Positions 1 through 7,527 are shown, numbered from the stretch's first letter. The stretch: DNA of 14,253 bases from Methylococcaceae bacterium (GCA_947484105.1 CANKON010000009.1:1-14253), one strand, 5' to 3'. The notes: generated by a model not told the origin, from the letters alone. Translations and numbers: made by a program.

Positions 1-448
1 CTGCTGCGGCAGGTCTGAGCTGTTGTGGCGGTGCGTAGTTAGGTGCAGGCGGTGGCGCGTAATTTTGAGCAGGCGGTTGTTGATAAGATGGCACAGGGGC
101 GGGCGCATTATAATCGCTAGATGCAGTAGCAGAATCACGCTTACCGACCAAATCAATAATGGTTGCGTTCAGTTCCAACGCGGTTTTTTTCACTCCGTCA
201 TTACCCGTAAATTCACTCATCGTTAATTCACCTGAAATGAAAACTTGTTGTCCTTTTTTCAAGTAATCTTTTAACGTCCCTTCAGCTCTACGTCCCCACA
301 AAACGACGCGCAGCCACACGGTTTGTTGCTTATCACCGAAGCCGACGTTATTCGCCACCGACACATTTAATACCGCCTGACCTGAAGGTAAATAACGCAC
401 TTCAGCATCGCGTCCAACGGTACATACACCACTAAAAACATTTGACAT
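1..448 (-). CDS. ssb: Single-stranded DNA-binding protein, 3' end cut by window edge
   Basis: Binds and protects single-stranded DNA during replication, recombination and repair. I translated it from the complement: it opens with MSNVFSGVCTVGRDAEVRYL, and 149 residues are visible. The N-terminal ~105 residues are an OB fold with recognisable SSB landmarks: GRDAEVRYLPSG (12-23), WLRVVLWGRRAE (45-56), a KKGQQVFISGELT strand (64-76) and the closing IIDLVGKR segment (97-104). After that comes a disordered linker rich in proline, glutamine, tyrosine and alanine, with a repeated NYAPP unit. The acidic C-terminal tip (usually DDDIPF-like) that recruits partners lies outside the window, so it cannot be confirmed. 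The ATG is preceded by GAGAA about 7 nt upstream. The OB fold differs noticeably from the E. coli N-terminus (no ARGVNKVILVGNLG), so it could be a second SSB paralogue; the family call itself is firm. Confidence 0.9.
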   Translation of the reverse strand, partial: MSNVFSGVCTVGRDAEVRYLPSGQAVLNVSVANNVGFGDKQQTVWLRVVLWGRRAEGTLKDYLKKGQQVFISGELTMSEFTGNDGVKKTALELNATIIDLVGKRDSATASSDYNAPAPVPSYQQPPAQNYAPPPAPNYAPPQQLRPAAA

Positions 449-561
449 AATTTATTTCTCTATTTGAATTAACGGGTTTTAAAGGGAGGCTATTATCGTT
501 TTTTTTTGTGACTTCATGCTTAAAAATTTGAGCATTAAATCGGCTGTATTTAAACGCCAAA
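449..561 (-). promoter_or_regulatory. ssb upstream region with possible -10 element
   Basis: Short spacer between ssb and the membrane-protein gene behind sppA, both on the minus strand. On the minus strand a GATAAT hexamer (complement of 492-497) could be the -10 of an ssb promoter about 45 nt before the ATG, preceded by a run of nine A. No good -35 hexamer lies at the proper distance. An imperfect palindrome (518-535, TGCTTAAA / TTTGAGCA arms) lies just upstream. No LexA box of the CTGT-N8-ACAG type is visible. The promoter call is tentative. Confidence 0.2.
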
Positions 562-912
562 TTATTTTTTAGACTTCGCCTTTGCTGGATTTTTTTTGCC
601 ATTTTTTAAGAAATTCTCAGATTCAGCTTCAATCTCTTTTGTTTCAGGAGCAGCTTTGGTTTCCAAGTATTCACTTCGCGTCATGACTTTAGGCGTAACT
701 TGTGCAGGTTGTCGATAGGCTTTGGAAAATTGATTCGAGAATATACTATCAACCGTCAAAATCGGAATTAACAACACAACTAGCACGGCAATCGCTACAA
801 AAGCAGGATTCATAATCGTTGAAAGCCAATATGCCGCGAGACCACCTATCAATAAACGAGTAAAACTCGGCATTTTTACCAATGCGACTTTTTGTCCTTT
901 GGCATCACTCAT
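562..912 (-). CDS. Small two-helix membrane protein next to sppA, function unknown
   Basis: A 116-residue protein I do not recognise at family level. It has a short polar N-terminus (MSDAKGQKVALVKMPSF), two hydrophobic stretches at about 18-34 and 36-54 that could form a membrane hairpin, and a hydrophilic C-terminus from ~60 that ends in a lysine-rich tail (KNGKKNPAKAKSKK). The reading frame opens upstream at a GTG (924), but the second of two tandem ATGs (912) sits about 6 nt after a clear GGAG Shine-Dalgarno, so I chose that start. It begins 13 nt after the sppA stop and is almost certainly co-transcribed with it. The context suggests a membrane partner of the peptidase, but nothing in the sequence proves this. 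Confidence 0.7.
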   Translation of the reverse strand: MSDAKGQKVALVKMPSFTRLLIGGLAAYWLSTIMNPAFVAIAVLVVLLIPILTVDSIFSNQFSKAYRQPAQVTPKVMTRSEYLETKAAPETKEIEAESENFLKNGKKNPAKAKSKK

Positions 913-925
913 CATTTTCTCCACA

Positions 926-1870
926 TTAACGCAATGAAACAGGTTGTAAAAAACTACTCAAGGCTTGCCCAAATGATGCGCCTAAACGTCCTGTAATTTT
1001 ATCTATTAAACGTGCTTGCGGGGTGAAATTAACTTCGTTTTCTGCGCCGATTAAATTTTTAGCAATTTCATGTTGCGTCGCAAAATCATCGACTAAACCT
1101 ATTTTTACGGCTTCTTCACCCGACCAAACTAACCCTGAGAACATATCGGGCGATTCTTTCAAGCGTGTGCCACGTCCAATTTTTACTGCTGAGATAAATT
1201 GCTGATGCACTTGATTGAGCAAATTTTGCATATAAAGTGTTTCGCTTTCTTTACGCGGTGTGAACGGATCAAGCATCGCTTTGTGTGCGCCCGCTGTCAT
1301 CAATCGACGTTCCACGCCTAATTTTTGCATCACGTCCACAAACCCAAAGCCGTCCATTAACACACCAATCGAACCGACCAAACTTGCTGGATTCACGAAA
1401 ATTTTGTCACTTGCCGACGCAATATAATAACAACCCGAGGCACACATATCGCTGACGACTGTGTAAATTGGCAAAGTCGGATGTTCTTTTTTAATGCGGC
1501 GAATTTCATCATAAACATACGCCGATTGAACAGGACTTCCGCCTGGTGAATTTGCGTGCAGAATGATTCCTTTTGTATGTTTATCTTCGACGGCATCGTG
1601 TAAACCTTCGATAATAGAATCCGCATTGGCATCTTTGTCTTCTGAAATTTGTCCCATCAAATCAATAATCGCAGTGTGATCATCGCCTTTTGAACCATGA
1701 TCGTTACCTAATTTTGGATAAACAGCAACGCCAAAAATAGCGAATAAATACACAAATAGCAGGCTTTTAAACGCGACACTCCAACGACGAGCGCGAGTTT
1801 GTTCAGTAATAGCTGAAAGCGCGACTTTTTCAAGTAATTCGCGTTCCCAATTTGGATTTTGATTTGACAT
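926..1870 (-). CDS. sppA: Signal peptide peptidase SppA-like S49 serine protease
   Basis: Membrane-anchored peptidase of family S49, which degrades cleaved signal peptides and other membrane peptides by a Ser/Lys dyad. The protein is 314 residues with one N-terminal transmembrane helix at about 34-52 and the protease domain outside the cytoplasm. The catalytic serine is S145 in MCASGCYYIAS (nucleophile elbow). The general-base lysine is likely K197 in TAGAHKAMLDPF. The HANSPGG stretch (105-111) matches the substrate-binding strand of the fold. At this length it is the single-domain form, about half of the duplicated E. coli SppA and close to the SohB/Bacillus type. It lies 21 nt downstream of the HAD phosphatase and 13 nt before the small membrane protein, so the three genes look like one operon. 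In many gammaproteobacteria the HAD-S49 pair follows rluC, which is not in this window. Confidence 0.92.
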   Translation of the reverse strand: MSNQNPNWERELLEKVALSAITEQTRARRWSVAFKSLLFVYLFAIFGVAVYPKLGNDHGSKGDDHTAIIDLMGQISEDKDANADSIIEGLHDAVEDKHTKGIILHANSPGGSPVQSAYVYDEIRRIKKEHPTLPIYTVVSDMCASGCYYIASASDKIFVNPASLVGSIGVLMDGFGFVDVMQKLGVERRLMTAGAHKAMLDPFTPRKESETLYMQNLLNQVHQQFISAVKIGRGTRLKESPDMFSGLVWSGEEAVKIGLVDDFATQHEIAKNLIGAENEVNFTPQARLIDKITGRLGASFGQALSSFLQPVSLR

Positions 1871-1891
1871 AAGATTTTTAACCGTATTTGT

Positions 1892-2542
1892 TTAAAGTAA
1901 ATGTTGTAATAGTTCCGTTGATTGCAAAAAACAATGCAACGGCTGATAAATTTTTAACTGTTCTGAATCGTGTGCGCCGCTGGCAACGCCAATTGAAGCA
2001 ATTCCTGCATTCAACGCCATTTGTAAATCGTGTGTCGAATCACCTACCATCAACGTCCGCTCAGGCAAAATTTGAGCATGAATCATAATCTCTTCGATCA
2101 TCAACGGATGAGGTTTTGATTTGGTTTCGTCGGCGCAGCGCGTCGCACAAAATAAATGCGTGGTATTCGTGGCAGTCAGTGCTTCGTCCAAACCTTCTCG
2201 CGTTTTTCCTGTGGCAATGGCAAGTTTAAAGCCTTTATCGTTTAACGTTTCAAGCATTTCATAAACACCTGAAAATAAGTCATCTGGGCTAATTTTTTTA
2301 GAAAAATAAACCGTTTCGTAACGATTCACTAAACCAATGACTTCATCCGCGCTTGCGTCAGGGTATAACGCTTCAATTGCACGTTCGATACTCAAACCAA
2401 TGACATCTTTGGAGGCTTGATAAGAGGGCGTTTCGTGGCGAGTGTCATCCGCCGCATTTTGCAAACAACGCGCAATCCAATCAATCGAATCAATTAGCGT
2501 ACCGTCCCAGTCAAAAATAATTAAATCAAAGCAATTTTTCAT
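1892..2542 (-). CDS. HAD-family phosphatase, phosphoglycolate phosphatase-like
   Basis: A 216-residue haloacid-dehalogenase superfamily hydrolase with all four catalytic motifs. Motif I is FDWDGTLIDS with nucleophile D11 and acid/base D13. Motif II is the threonine in IATGKT (T111). Motif III is K143 in KSKPHP. Motif IV is GDSTHD with magnesium ligands D168 and D172. The insert between motifs I and II is helical, as in the Gph/PGMB C1-cap subfamily. The substrate cannot be read from the sequence; Gph-like enzymes act on 2-phosphoglycolate, pyrophosphate or sugar phosphates. The ATG at 2542 starts immediately before the first beta strand, as usual for the family. It is the first gene of the HAD-sppA-membrane protein operon and is divergent from mnmA. 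Confidence 0.88.
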   Translation of the reverse strand: MKNCFDLIIFDWDGTLIDSIDWIARCLQNAADDTRHETPSYQASKDVIGLSIERAIEALYPDASADEVIGLVNRYETVYFSKKISPDDLFSGVYEMLETLNDKGFKLAIATGKTREGLDEALTATNTTHLFCATRCADETKSKPHPLMIEEIMIHAQILPERTLMVGDSTHDLQMALNAGIASIGVASGAHDSEQLKIYQPLHCFLQSTELLQHLL

Positions 2543-2710
2543 GTGTGTGTTTTAAGTGTAAGGTTTGAACAGGATTTAAGAATAGGAACATTATTCAACA
2601 TTTGAATGAAAAATGCTTAACATCGAGAGAACGCTTACAATTATCGGCAGATAATTTATCGCAAAAACGAACCTCCATTTTATTTTTATTAACTTTTAAG
2701 AATTTGTGTC
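2543..2710. promoter_or_regulatory. Divergent intergenic region (HAD operon / mnmA) with a small palindrome
   Basis: This AT-rich 168-bp spacer must hold promoters for both directions. I see no convincing -35/-10 pair on either strand. The only clear structure is a 15-bp inverted repeat at 2593-2607, ATTCAA-cat-TTGAAT, which could be an operator. The mnmA start has only a weak purine stretch (TAAGAA) upstream. No RNA gene or riboswitch is recognisable. Confidence 0.35.
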
Positions 2711-3802
2711 ATGTCTAAAAACATTATTGTCGGAATGTCTGGCGGCGTTGATTCGTCTGTGACAGCGTTACTTTTACTCGAACAAGGTCATAACGTCACG
2801 GGCTTGTTTATGAAAAATTGGGAAGAAGATGACGGCACCGAATTCTGCACCGCAATGCAAGATTTAGCTGACGCGCAACAAGTTTGCGACACGCTTGGGA
2901 TTGAATTAAAAACGGCGAATTTTGCCGCTGAATACTGGGACGAAGTTTTTGAGGTTTTCTTGTCCGAATTCAAAGCCGCTCGCACTCCAAACCCTGATAT
3001 TTTGTGCAACAAACACGTTAAATTTAAAGCCTTTTTGCATTATGCCATTGAGGATTTAGGTGCAGATTTTATTGCGACGGGGCATTATGCGCGAGTCTGT
3101 GAAAATAACGGCGAATTCCAGTTGCTCAAAGGCTTAGACCCGTCAAAAGAACAAAGTTATTTTCTTTACACGCTTGGACAAAAACCCCTTTCACGCACAC
3201 TTTTTCCGATTGGACATTTGCATAAAACCGAAATTCGCGCGATTGCTGAAAAAGCAGGTTTTGCAAATGCGAAAAAGAAAGACAGCACGGGAATTTGTTT
3301 TATTGGCGAGCGTAAATTTAGCGAATTTTTGAAACGTTATTTACCAACGCAACCTGGTGAAATGCGAACGCCAGAGGGAAAATTCATCGCGCCACATCAC
3401 GGTTTAATGTATTACACGCTAGGACAGAGACAAGGTTTAGGCATTGGTGGTGTGAAAGATGCGCCTGATGAACCTTGGTATGTGTTGGATAAAGACGTGG
3501 TGAATAACATTTTAATCGTCGGGCAAGGTCATAACCATCCGTTGATGTTGCACAATTCACTGATTGCCGACCAACTGGATTGGTGCAGTAATCGCTCTCT
3601 GACTGAAACGCTAATATGCAAAGCCAAAACCCGTTATCGTCAAGAAGACCAGGATTGTGTCGTCACACCGTTAGAAAATGGATGTGTTGAAGTTATTTTT
3701 TCGCAACCACAACGTGCGATTACTGAAGGGCAATCCGTTGTGTTTTATCAAAGTGACGTGTGTTTGGGTGGCGGCATTATTAAATCGAAAGCGAATATCT
3801 AA
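2711..3802 (+). CDS. mnmA: tRNA-specific 2-thiouridylase MnmA
   Basis: Transfers sulfur to C2 of the wobble uridine (U34) in tRNA Glu, Gln and Lys, using ATP to adenylate the base and a persulfide relay (IscS/Tus in E. coli) for the sulfur. The 363-residue length is typical. The N-terminal PP-loop is GMSGGVDSS (8-16). The MKNWEEDD segment (34-41) follows, as in MnmA. The catalytic cysteine pair is C99 ([12 protein letters not shown]) and C196 ([13 protein letters not shown]). ATGHYAR (122-128) and the [11 protein letters not shown] segment are also family signatures. The C-terminal beta-barrel is complete to the natural stop. It is followed 28 nt later by efpL, so two translation-fidelity genes appear to share a transcript. 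Confidence 0.97.
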   Translation: MSKNIIVGMSGGVDSSVTALLLLEQGHNVTGLFMKNWEEDDGTEFCTAMQDLADAQQVCDTLGIELKTANFAAEYWDEVFEVFLSEFKAARTPNPDILCNKHVKFKAFLHYAIEDLGADFIATGHYARVCENNGEFQLLKGLDPSKEQSYFLYTLGQKPLSRTLFPIGHLHKTEIRAIAEKAGFANAKKKDSTGICFIGERKFSEFLKRYLPTQPGEMRTPEGKFIAPHHGLMYYTLGQRQGLGIGGVKDAPDEPWYVLDKDVVNNILIVGQGHNHPLMLHNSLIADQLDWCSNRSLTETLICKAKTRYRQEDQDCVVTPLENGCVEVIFSQPQRAITEGQSVVFYQSDVCLGGGIIKSKANI

Positions 3803-3830
3803 TTTATTTTTATCAAAAGAGGCATAAAAC

Positions 3831-4397
3831 ATGGCAAAAGCAGGGGATTTGAAACGTGGAATGGTTGTCGAAATCAACGGCGCACCACACGTTGTTAAAA
3901 ATGTAGATGTAAAAAGTCCGTCTTCGCGCGGCGCATCGACCTTGTACAAAATCCGTTTTAACAATGTTCAAACGGGACAAAAACACGATGAATCGTTGAA
4001 GGGCGACGATTTTTTTAAAGACGTGGATTTGGTTCGCGCGAAAGTACAGTTTTCGTACATTGACGGCGAAAATTATATTTTCATGAACATTGACGATTTC
4101 TCGCAATACACCTTGAGCAAAGACGATTTGGAAGACCAAATTGATTTTTTAAGCGAAGGATTGGAAGGGATTATCGCGTTATTGGTGGATGATGAAGTGT
4201 TGGGAATTGAGTTGCCAGCGGTGGTAATTTTGGAAGTTTTAGAAACGCCGCCAGCCATTAAAGGAGCAACTGCCAGCAGCCGTTCAAAACCTGCACGATT
4301 AAGCACAGGGGCAGAAATTCAAGTGCCTGAATACTTAGAAACAGGCGAATTGATTAAAGTGAATACCGAAACTGGAAAGTTCATGTCGCGTGCTTAA
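3831..4397 (+). CDS. efpL: Elongation factor P-like protein EfpL (YeiP)
   Basis: An EF-P paralogue that binds stalled ribosomes between the P and E sites and helps peptide-bond formation at polyproline and related motifs. The 188 residues form the usual three domains: an N-terminal KOW-like barrel (1-~64) and two OB folds (~68-130 and ~131-188). The loop reaching the peptidyl-transferase centre is longer than in EF-P and reads SPSSRGAST (29-37), with arginine R33 at the tip instead of the modified lysine of E. coli EF-P. This, with IELPAVVILEVLETPP, KGATASSRSKPARLSTG and the final FMSRA, marks the YeiP/EfpL branch, in which the tip is an unmodified arginine. A good Shine-Dalgarno (AGAGG) sits about 8 nt before the ATG. 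It lies just downstream of mnmA and ahead of a strong terminator. Confidence 0.93.
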   Translation: MAKAGDLKRGMVVEINGAPHVVKNVDVKSPSSRGASTLYKIRFNNVQTGQKHDESLKGDDFFKDVDLVRAKVQFSYIDGENYIFMNIDDFSQYTLSKDDLEDQIDFLSEGLEGIIALLVDDEVLGIELPAVVILEVLETPPAIKGATASSRSKPARLSTGAEIQVPEYLETGELIKVNTETGKFMSRA

Positions 4398-4403
4398 CAA
4401 CAG

Positions 4404-4472
4404 AATCCCCGCTTCAAAAGCGTTTAGAAGCGTTTAGAAGCGTTTAGAAGCGTTTAGAAGCGGGGATTTTTT
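4404..4472 (+). terminator. Intrinsic terminator of mnmA-efpL, possibly bidirectional
   Basis: A perfect 12-bp stem: AATCCCCGCTTC (4404-4415) pairs with GAAGCGGGGATT (4457-4468), and is followed by a T run to 4472. The 41-nt loop is unusually large and contains the tandem 10-bp repeat. The T tract runs into the stop codon of the convergent DUF2970 gene (4472-4474). Read on the minus strand the hairpin is followed by ATTCTGTTGTT, so it may also end the bamD-rluB-DUF2970 transcript. Confidence 0.85.
4421..4460. repeat. Four tandem copies of a 10-bp repeat in the terminator loop
   Basis: The unit CGTTTAGAAG occurs four times with no mismatch, at 4421, 4431, 4441 and 4451. Each unit plus the following C supplies a GAAGC that could pair with the single GCTTC of the left arm (4411-4415), giving alternative hairpin registers, although only the last copy also has the GGGG needed for the full stem. 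The array lies entirely between coding regions. Confidence 0.95.
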
Positions 4473-4657
4473 CACAATACCATCGAGACCACCAACACAA
4501 TTACGCCAATAAACGCAATCGTAAAAAGCACGCCGCCGATGAGATACGCAGACAGCGAACCGTGTTGAAAATCTTGTTCCCGATTTTTTTGACTCTGAAT
4601 ACCGATTGCAGCCGCAAACACACTTTTAGCGACTTGAAGAATGCTTGGTTTTGACAT
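4472..4657 (-). CDS. DUF2970 small membrane protein
   Basis: A 61-residue protein of the DUF2970 family (function unknown). It opens MSKPSILQVAKSVFAAAIGI, continues with the family-like core QSQKNREQDFQHGS (21-34), and ends in one hydrophobic helix at about 38-60. The open frame extends upstream to 4678, but the ATG at 4657 is 7 nt after a clear GGAG (GGAGAAAAAAGATG), so I chose it. The start and ribosome-binding site lie within or beside the 3' end of rluB, giving a 32-bp overlap in another frame and probable translational coupling. It is the last gene of the bamD-rluB operon and its stop touches the shared terminator. Confidence 0.85.
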   Translation of the reverse strand: MSKPSILQVAKSVFAAAIGIQSQKNREQDFQHGSLSAYLIGGVLFTIAFIGVIVLVVSMVL

Positions 4658-5585
4658 CTTTTTTCTCCGTTCTGACAACGCTTGTCGTTTCTACTGGTAA
4701 GCCTGCAAATTCAAATAATAAATCCAACTCTTTTCTGTCTAACTCGTAACATTTACCCGTTCGTAAACCGTCCGACAAAACGACAGGTCCATAACGTACA
4801 CGCATTAAACGGCTAACAACCACATTTTGCGCTTCCCACAAACGACGCACTAAACGGTTTCGTCCTTCGCTAACCACAACGTGATACCACTTATTTGCGC
4901 CTTCGCCACCCATAAAATAAATTTGGTCAAATTTTGCAACGCCATCTTCAAGCGTCACGCCTTGTTTAAGTAATTCAATTTTTTCATCAGGCACTTCGCC
5001 CAAAATTCGCACCGCGTATTCGCGTTCAACTTCGGTTGACGGGTGCATCAATTTGTTCGCCAATTCACCGTTATTGGTTACGAGCAATAACCCCGACGTA
5101 TTCACGTCTAAACGTCCCACCGAAATCCAGCGCGACGTGTCCAGTTTTGGTAAGGACGTAAAAATCGTTGGACGACCTTGCGGGTCATTTCGAGACACAA
5201 TTTCGCCTGTCGGTTTATGGTAAATCAAAACGCGCGTCGGCTGACGTTCAAATTTTTCCCAATTCACCACGCGGTCGTTGAGTTGTAAATAATCGCCCGC
5301 TTTTAAATGTGCGCCTTGTTTGACTAAATTTCCGTTAATTTTCAAACGCCCTTCTGTAATCCAACGTTCGACTTCACGGCGTGATGCTAAACCACCTCGC
5401 GCTAACACTTTTTGAATACGCTCGCCGTCTTGCGATACTTCAACATCAACGAGCCGTTTTTCAACGGGTTCTCTTCGTGTAATTGTATTTGGACGCACAT
5501 TTTCACGGCGCATTTGACTTGCCGATTTATTAGGCTGTTTTTTATCGCGCAAAGAAACGGGTTTATTTAATTGTTTGGTTTTCAC
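4626..5585 (-). CDS. rluB: 23S rRNA pseudouridine synthase RluB
   Basis: Isomerises a uridine of 23S rRNA helix 89-90 (U2605 in E. coli) to pseudouridine. The 319 residues consist of a basic, disordered N-terminal tail (1-~50), an S4 RNA-binding domain (~53-108, with QKVLARGGLASRREVERWI at 58-76), and the RsuA/RluB-type catalytic domain. The catalytic aspartate is D160 in VGRLDVNTSGLLL. Other signatures are LIYHKPTGEIVS (120-131) and EGRNRLVRRLWEA. The C-terminus carries a polar tail ending KHSSSR. The start is GTG at 5585, preceded by AGGA at about 6 nt, and I see no better ATG before the S4 domain. It follows bamD after 27 nt. RluE/RluF-like relatives are less likely given the length and S4 context. 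Confidence 0.93.
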   Translation of the reverse strand: MKTKQLNKPVSLRDKKQPNKSASQMRRENVRPNTITRREPVEKRLVDVEVSQDGERIQKVLARGGLASRREVERWITEGRLKINGNLVKQGAHLKAGDYLQLNDRVVNWEKFERQPTRVLIYHKPTGEIVSRNDPQGRPTIFTSLPKLDTSRWISVGRLDVNTSGLLLVTNNGELANKLMHPSTEVEREYAVRILGEVPDEKIELLKQGVTLEDGVAKFDQIYFMGGEGANKWYHVVVSEGRNRLVRRLWEAQNVVVSRLMRVRYGPVVLSDGLRTGKCYELDRKELDLLFEFAGLPVETTSVVRTEKKDVKTKHSSSR

Positions 5586-5612
5586 TTTTTTCCTATGAAT
5601 TTAATGTGTGTT

Positions 5613-6461
5613 TTATTTGTCTAAGCCGATAAAATCCCAGACTTGATGCGACATTGTGTCGCCGCTATTTTCTTTCACTGGCGCACCATTTGGATAGTTT
5701 TGGACATAAATGCGTTTTGCATCGTTAGCCAAATCCGTCATGCCCAATTGTGTGTAAGCGTCTTGCAGAATTTCTAATGTGAACGGGAGCGCAATCGAAC
5801 GCGGATATTTTTCCATCACCACTTTGGCGCGATTTACGGCTGCAATATACGCTTTACGTTTCATGTAATAACGGGCAATGTGAATTTCGTGCATCGCTAA
5901 ATTATTTTTGATTGCCACCGTGCGTTGTTGTGCGTCGGCGACGTAATGACTTTTTGGGTAACGGCGCATCAATTCGGCGAAGTTTTCCAGCGCATCATTT
6001 GCATAAATCTGATCACGTTGTGAGGTGTCGGTCGGCAAAAAACGATCAACAAAAGTAATGCCACGATTGTAATTCACCAATCCTTTTAAGTAATACGCAT
6101 AATCAATGTGATTATCACGTGGATAGGTTTTGATAAAACGATCCGCCGTGCTGATGGCGGCTTCGGCATCGTTATTTTTATAATAGGCATACGCGCTATC
6201 AATCAAGGTTTGCGGGGCGGAATTATCGAATGGATAACGCGATTCTAAAGCTTCGTAAAGCTTAATCGCTTTGTCGTAACTTCCCGCTTCCATCGTGGTT
6301 TTGGCTTCGGTTTTGAATTTATCTGCATTCCATCCTGTATAAGTTTCTTCATCGGTTGTGCCGCTTCCCGCCAAACTTTGCAGCGTTTCACAACCCGTTA
6401 AAACCGTTAAAGAAAGAATTAAACAACAAGCGGTGAGAAATTTAATTAGAATGGTGTGCAT
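5613..6461 (-). CDS. bamD: Outer membrane assembly lipoprotein BamD
   Basis: Essential lipoprotein of the BAM complex, which folds beta-barrel proteins into the outer membrane. From the ATG at 6461 it is 282 residues. It has a short basic-hydrophobic signal peptide with lipobox LTGC, so C24 should be lipidated. The mature part has tetratricopeptide-type helical repeats, with the BamD hallmarks YEALESRYPF (~69-78), AYAYYKNND, DRFIKTYPR and IDYAYYLKGLVNY. The frame extends 11 codons upstream to a TTG, but that would place a long polar segment before the signal peptide, so I reject it. The Shine-Dalgarno of the chosen ATG is poor. It is divergent from rluD, the same arrangement as yfiO/rluD in E. 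coli, and leads the operon with rluB and DUF2970. Confidence 0.95.
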   Translation of the reverse strand: MHTILIKFLTACCLILSLTVLTGCETLQSLAGSGTTDEETYTGWNADKFKTEAKTTMEAGSYDKAIKLYEALESRYPFDNSAPQTLIDSAYAYYKNNDAEAAISTADRFIKTYPRDNHIDYAYYLKGLVNYNRGITFVDRFLPTDTSQRDQIYANDALENFAELMRRYPKSHYVADAQQRTVAIKNNLAMHEIHIARYYMKRKAYIAAVNRAKVVMEKYPRSIALPFTLEILQDAYTQLGMTDLANDAKRIYVQNYPNGAPVKENSGDTMSHQVWDFIGLDK

Positions 6462-6531
6462 ATTTAGTAGAATCAGAAAATGAATTTTCGCCAATCAAAA
6501 TCCTGCAAATCAGCGTATTTAGTGGCGTGAG

Positions 6532-6537
6532 TATAAC
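6532..6537 (+). promoter_or_regulatory. Possible -10 element of the rluD operon
   Basis: TATAAC at 6532-6537 matches five of six bases of the sigma-70 -10 consensus. Transcription would start near 6544, leaving a leader of about 24 nt before the rluD ATG. No good -35 is visible at 16-18 nt. The bamD promoter must lie in the same 106-bp spacer on the other strand, but I cannot point to it. Confidence 0.25.
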
Positions 6538-6567
6538 TTAACAGTAAGTGAATTAGAACACGGCGAT

Positions 6568-7527
6568 ATGACGATAGAATTATTAACAACAGAAGTTCCG
6601 CATGAAATGGCTGGAATGCGTTTAGATGCTGTTCTCGCAGAATTATTTGACGATTATTCTCGCAGTAAATTACAAACGTGGGTAAAGGCAGGGCGAGTGA
6701 AAGTGAATGGTGAGGCTTTAAAACCACGCGATAAATTAGTGGGTGGTGAATTTATTAGTCTCGATGCAGAACCCGAAGTCATCATCACTTATGAAGCTGA
6801 AAATATTCCACTTGATATTATTTTTGAAGACAACGATATTTTAATTTTAAATAAACCAGCGGGAATGGTCGTTCATCCTGCGATTGGAAATTGGAGTGGC
6901 ACGCTTTTGAATGCGTTGTTATTTCATGCGCCACAACTCGAAACCTTGCCACGCGCGGGCATTGTTCATCGAATTGATAAAGATACCAGCGGTTTGCTTA
7001 TGGTCGCAAAAACGTTGCAAGCACATAATTCTCTGACAGAACAATTGCAAGCACGGACGATTCACCGTGAATATCAAGCCATTACGCACAATCGTATGAT
7101 TGCAGGCGGTACGATTGATGAACCAATTGGGCGACATCCAACCGATCGTTTGCGTTACGCGGTGACTCGTGATGGCAAAGAAGCGGTGACGCATTATCGT
7201 GTTATCAATCGTTTTAAACGTCACACCCACATTCAAGTCAAACTCGAAACAGGGCGCACGCATCAAATTCGTGTTCACATGGGACATGTTAAATTTCCCT
7301 TGCTTGGCGATCAACTTTATAGCGGACGTTTTAAAATGCCTGCAAAATGCGGTGAAGCATTGGAAGAAGTCTTGCGCGGTTTTAAACGTCAAGCTTTGCA
7401 CGCCGCAAAATTGGGTTTGGTTCATCCAACCACAAATGCGTACATGGAATGGGAACAACCGTTGCCTGACGATATGGTTTTGTTACTCGCCGCGTTGGCA
7501 AAAAATGATGCCGAAGAATCCGAATAG
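6568..7527 (+). CDS. rluD: 23S rRNA pseudouridine synthase RluD
   Basis: Makes the pseudouridines of the 23S rRNA helix 69 loop (U1911, U1915, U1917 in E. coli), important for subunit association and termination. The 319-residue protein has an N-terminal S4 domain (~16-70, RLDAVLAELFDDYSRSKLQ) and the RluA-family catalytic domain. The catalytic aspartate is D137 in HRIDKDTSGLLMVAK. Family motifs are NKPAGMVVHPA (95-105), TGRTHQIRVHM and RQALHAAKLGLVHP. The ATG at 6568 fits the expected N-terminus (about 15 residues before the S4 domain), although its ribosome-binding site is weak. It is divergent from bamD and its last 20 bp overlap pgeF, matching the rluD-yfiH gene order of E. coli. Confidence 0.96.
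   Translation: MTIELLTTEVPHEMAGMRLDAVLAELFDDYSRSKLQTWVKAGRVKVNGEALKPRDKLVGGEFISLDAEPEVIITYEAENIPLDIIFEDNDILILNKPAGMVVHPAIGNWSGTLLNALLFHAPQLETLPRAGIVHRIDKDTSGLLMVAKTLQAHNSLTEQLQARTIHREYQAITHNRMIAGGTIDEPIGRHPTDRLRYAVTRDGKEAVTHYRVINRFKRHTHIQVKLETGRTHQIRVHMGHVKFPLLGDQLYSGRFKMPAKCGEALEEVLRGFKRQALHAAKLGLVHPTTNAYMEWEQPLPDDMVLLLAALAKNDAEESE

Noticed and set aside
23..226. 67-codon plus-strand open frame at the left edge
   Set aside because: It is antisense to the SSB linker and rich in Arg and Trp from a proline/glutamine-coding strand; no support as a gene.
4421..4460. CRISPR-like or VNTR array
   Set aside because: The 10-bp units are directly adjacent with no spacers, so this is not CRISPR. It is a simple tandem repeat in a terminator loop.
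6462..6494. TTG-initiated longer BamD
   Set aside because: It would add a segment ahead of a normal lipoprotein signal peptide; the ATG at 6461 puts the lipobox cysteine at residue 24 as expected.
7199..7507. N-terminal extension of PgeF in the long open frame
   Set aside because: It lies inside rluD in another frame, shows no PgeF-like sequence, and would give a protein about 100 residues too long.
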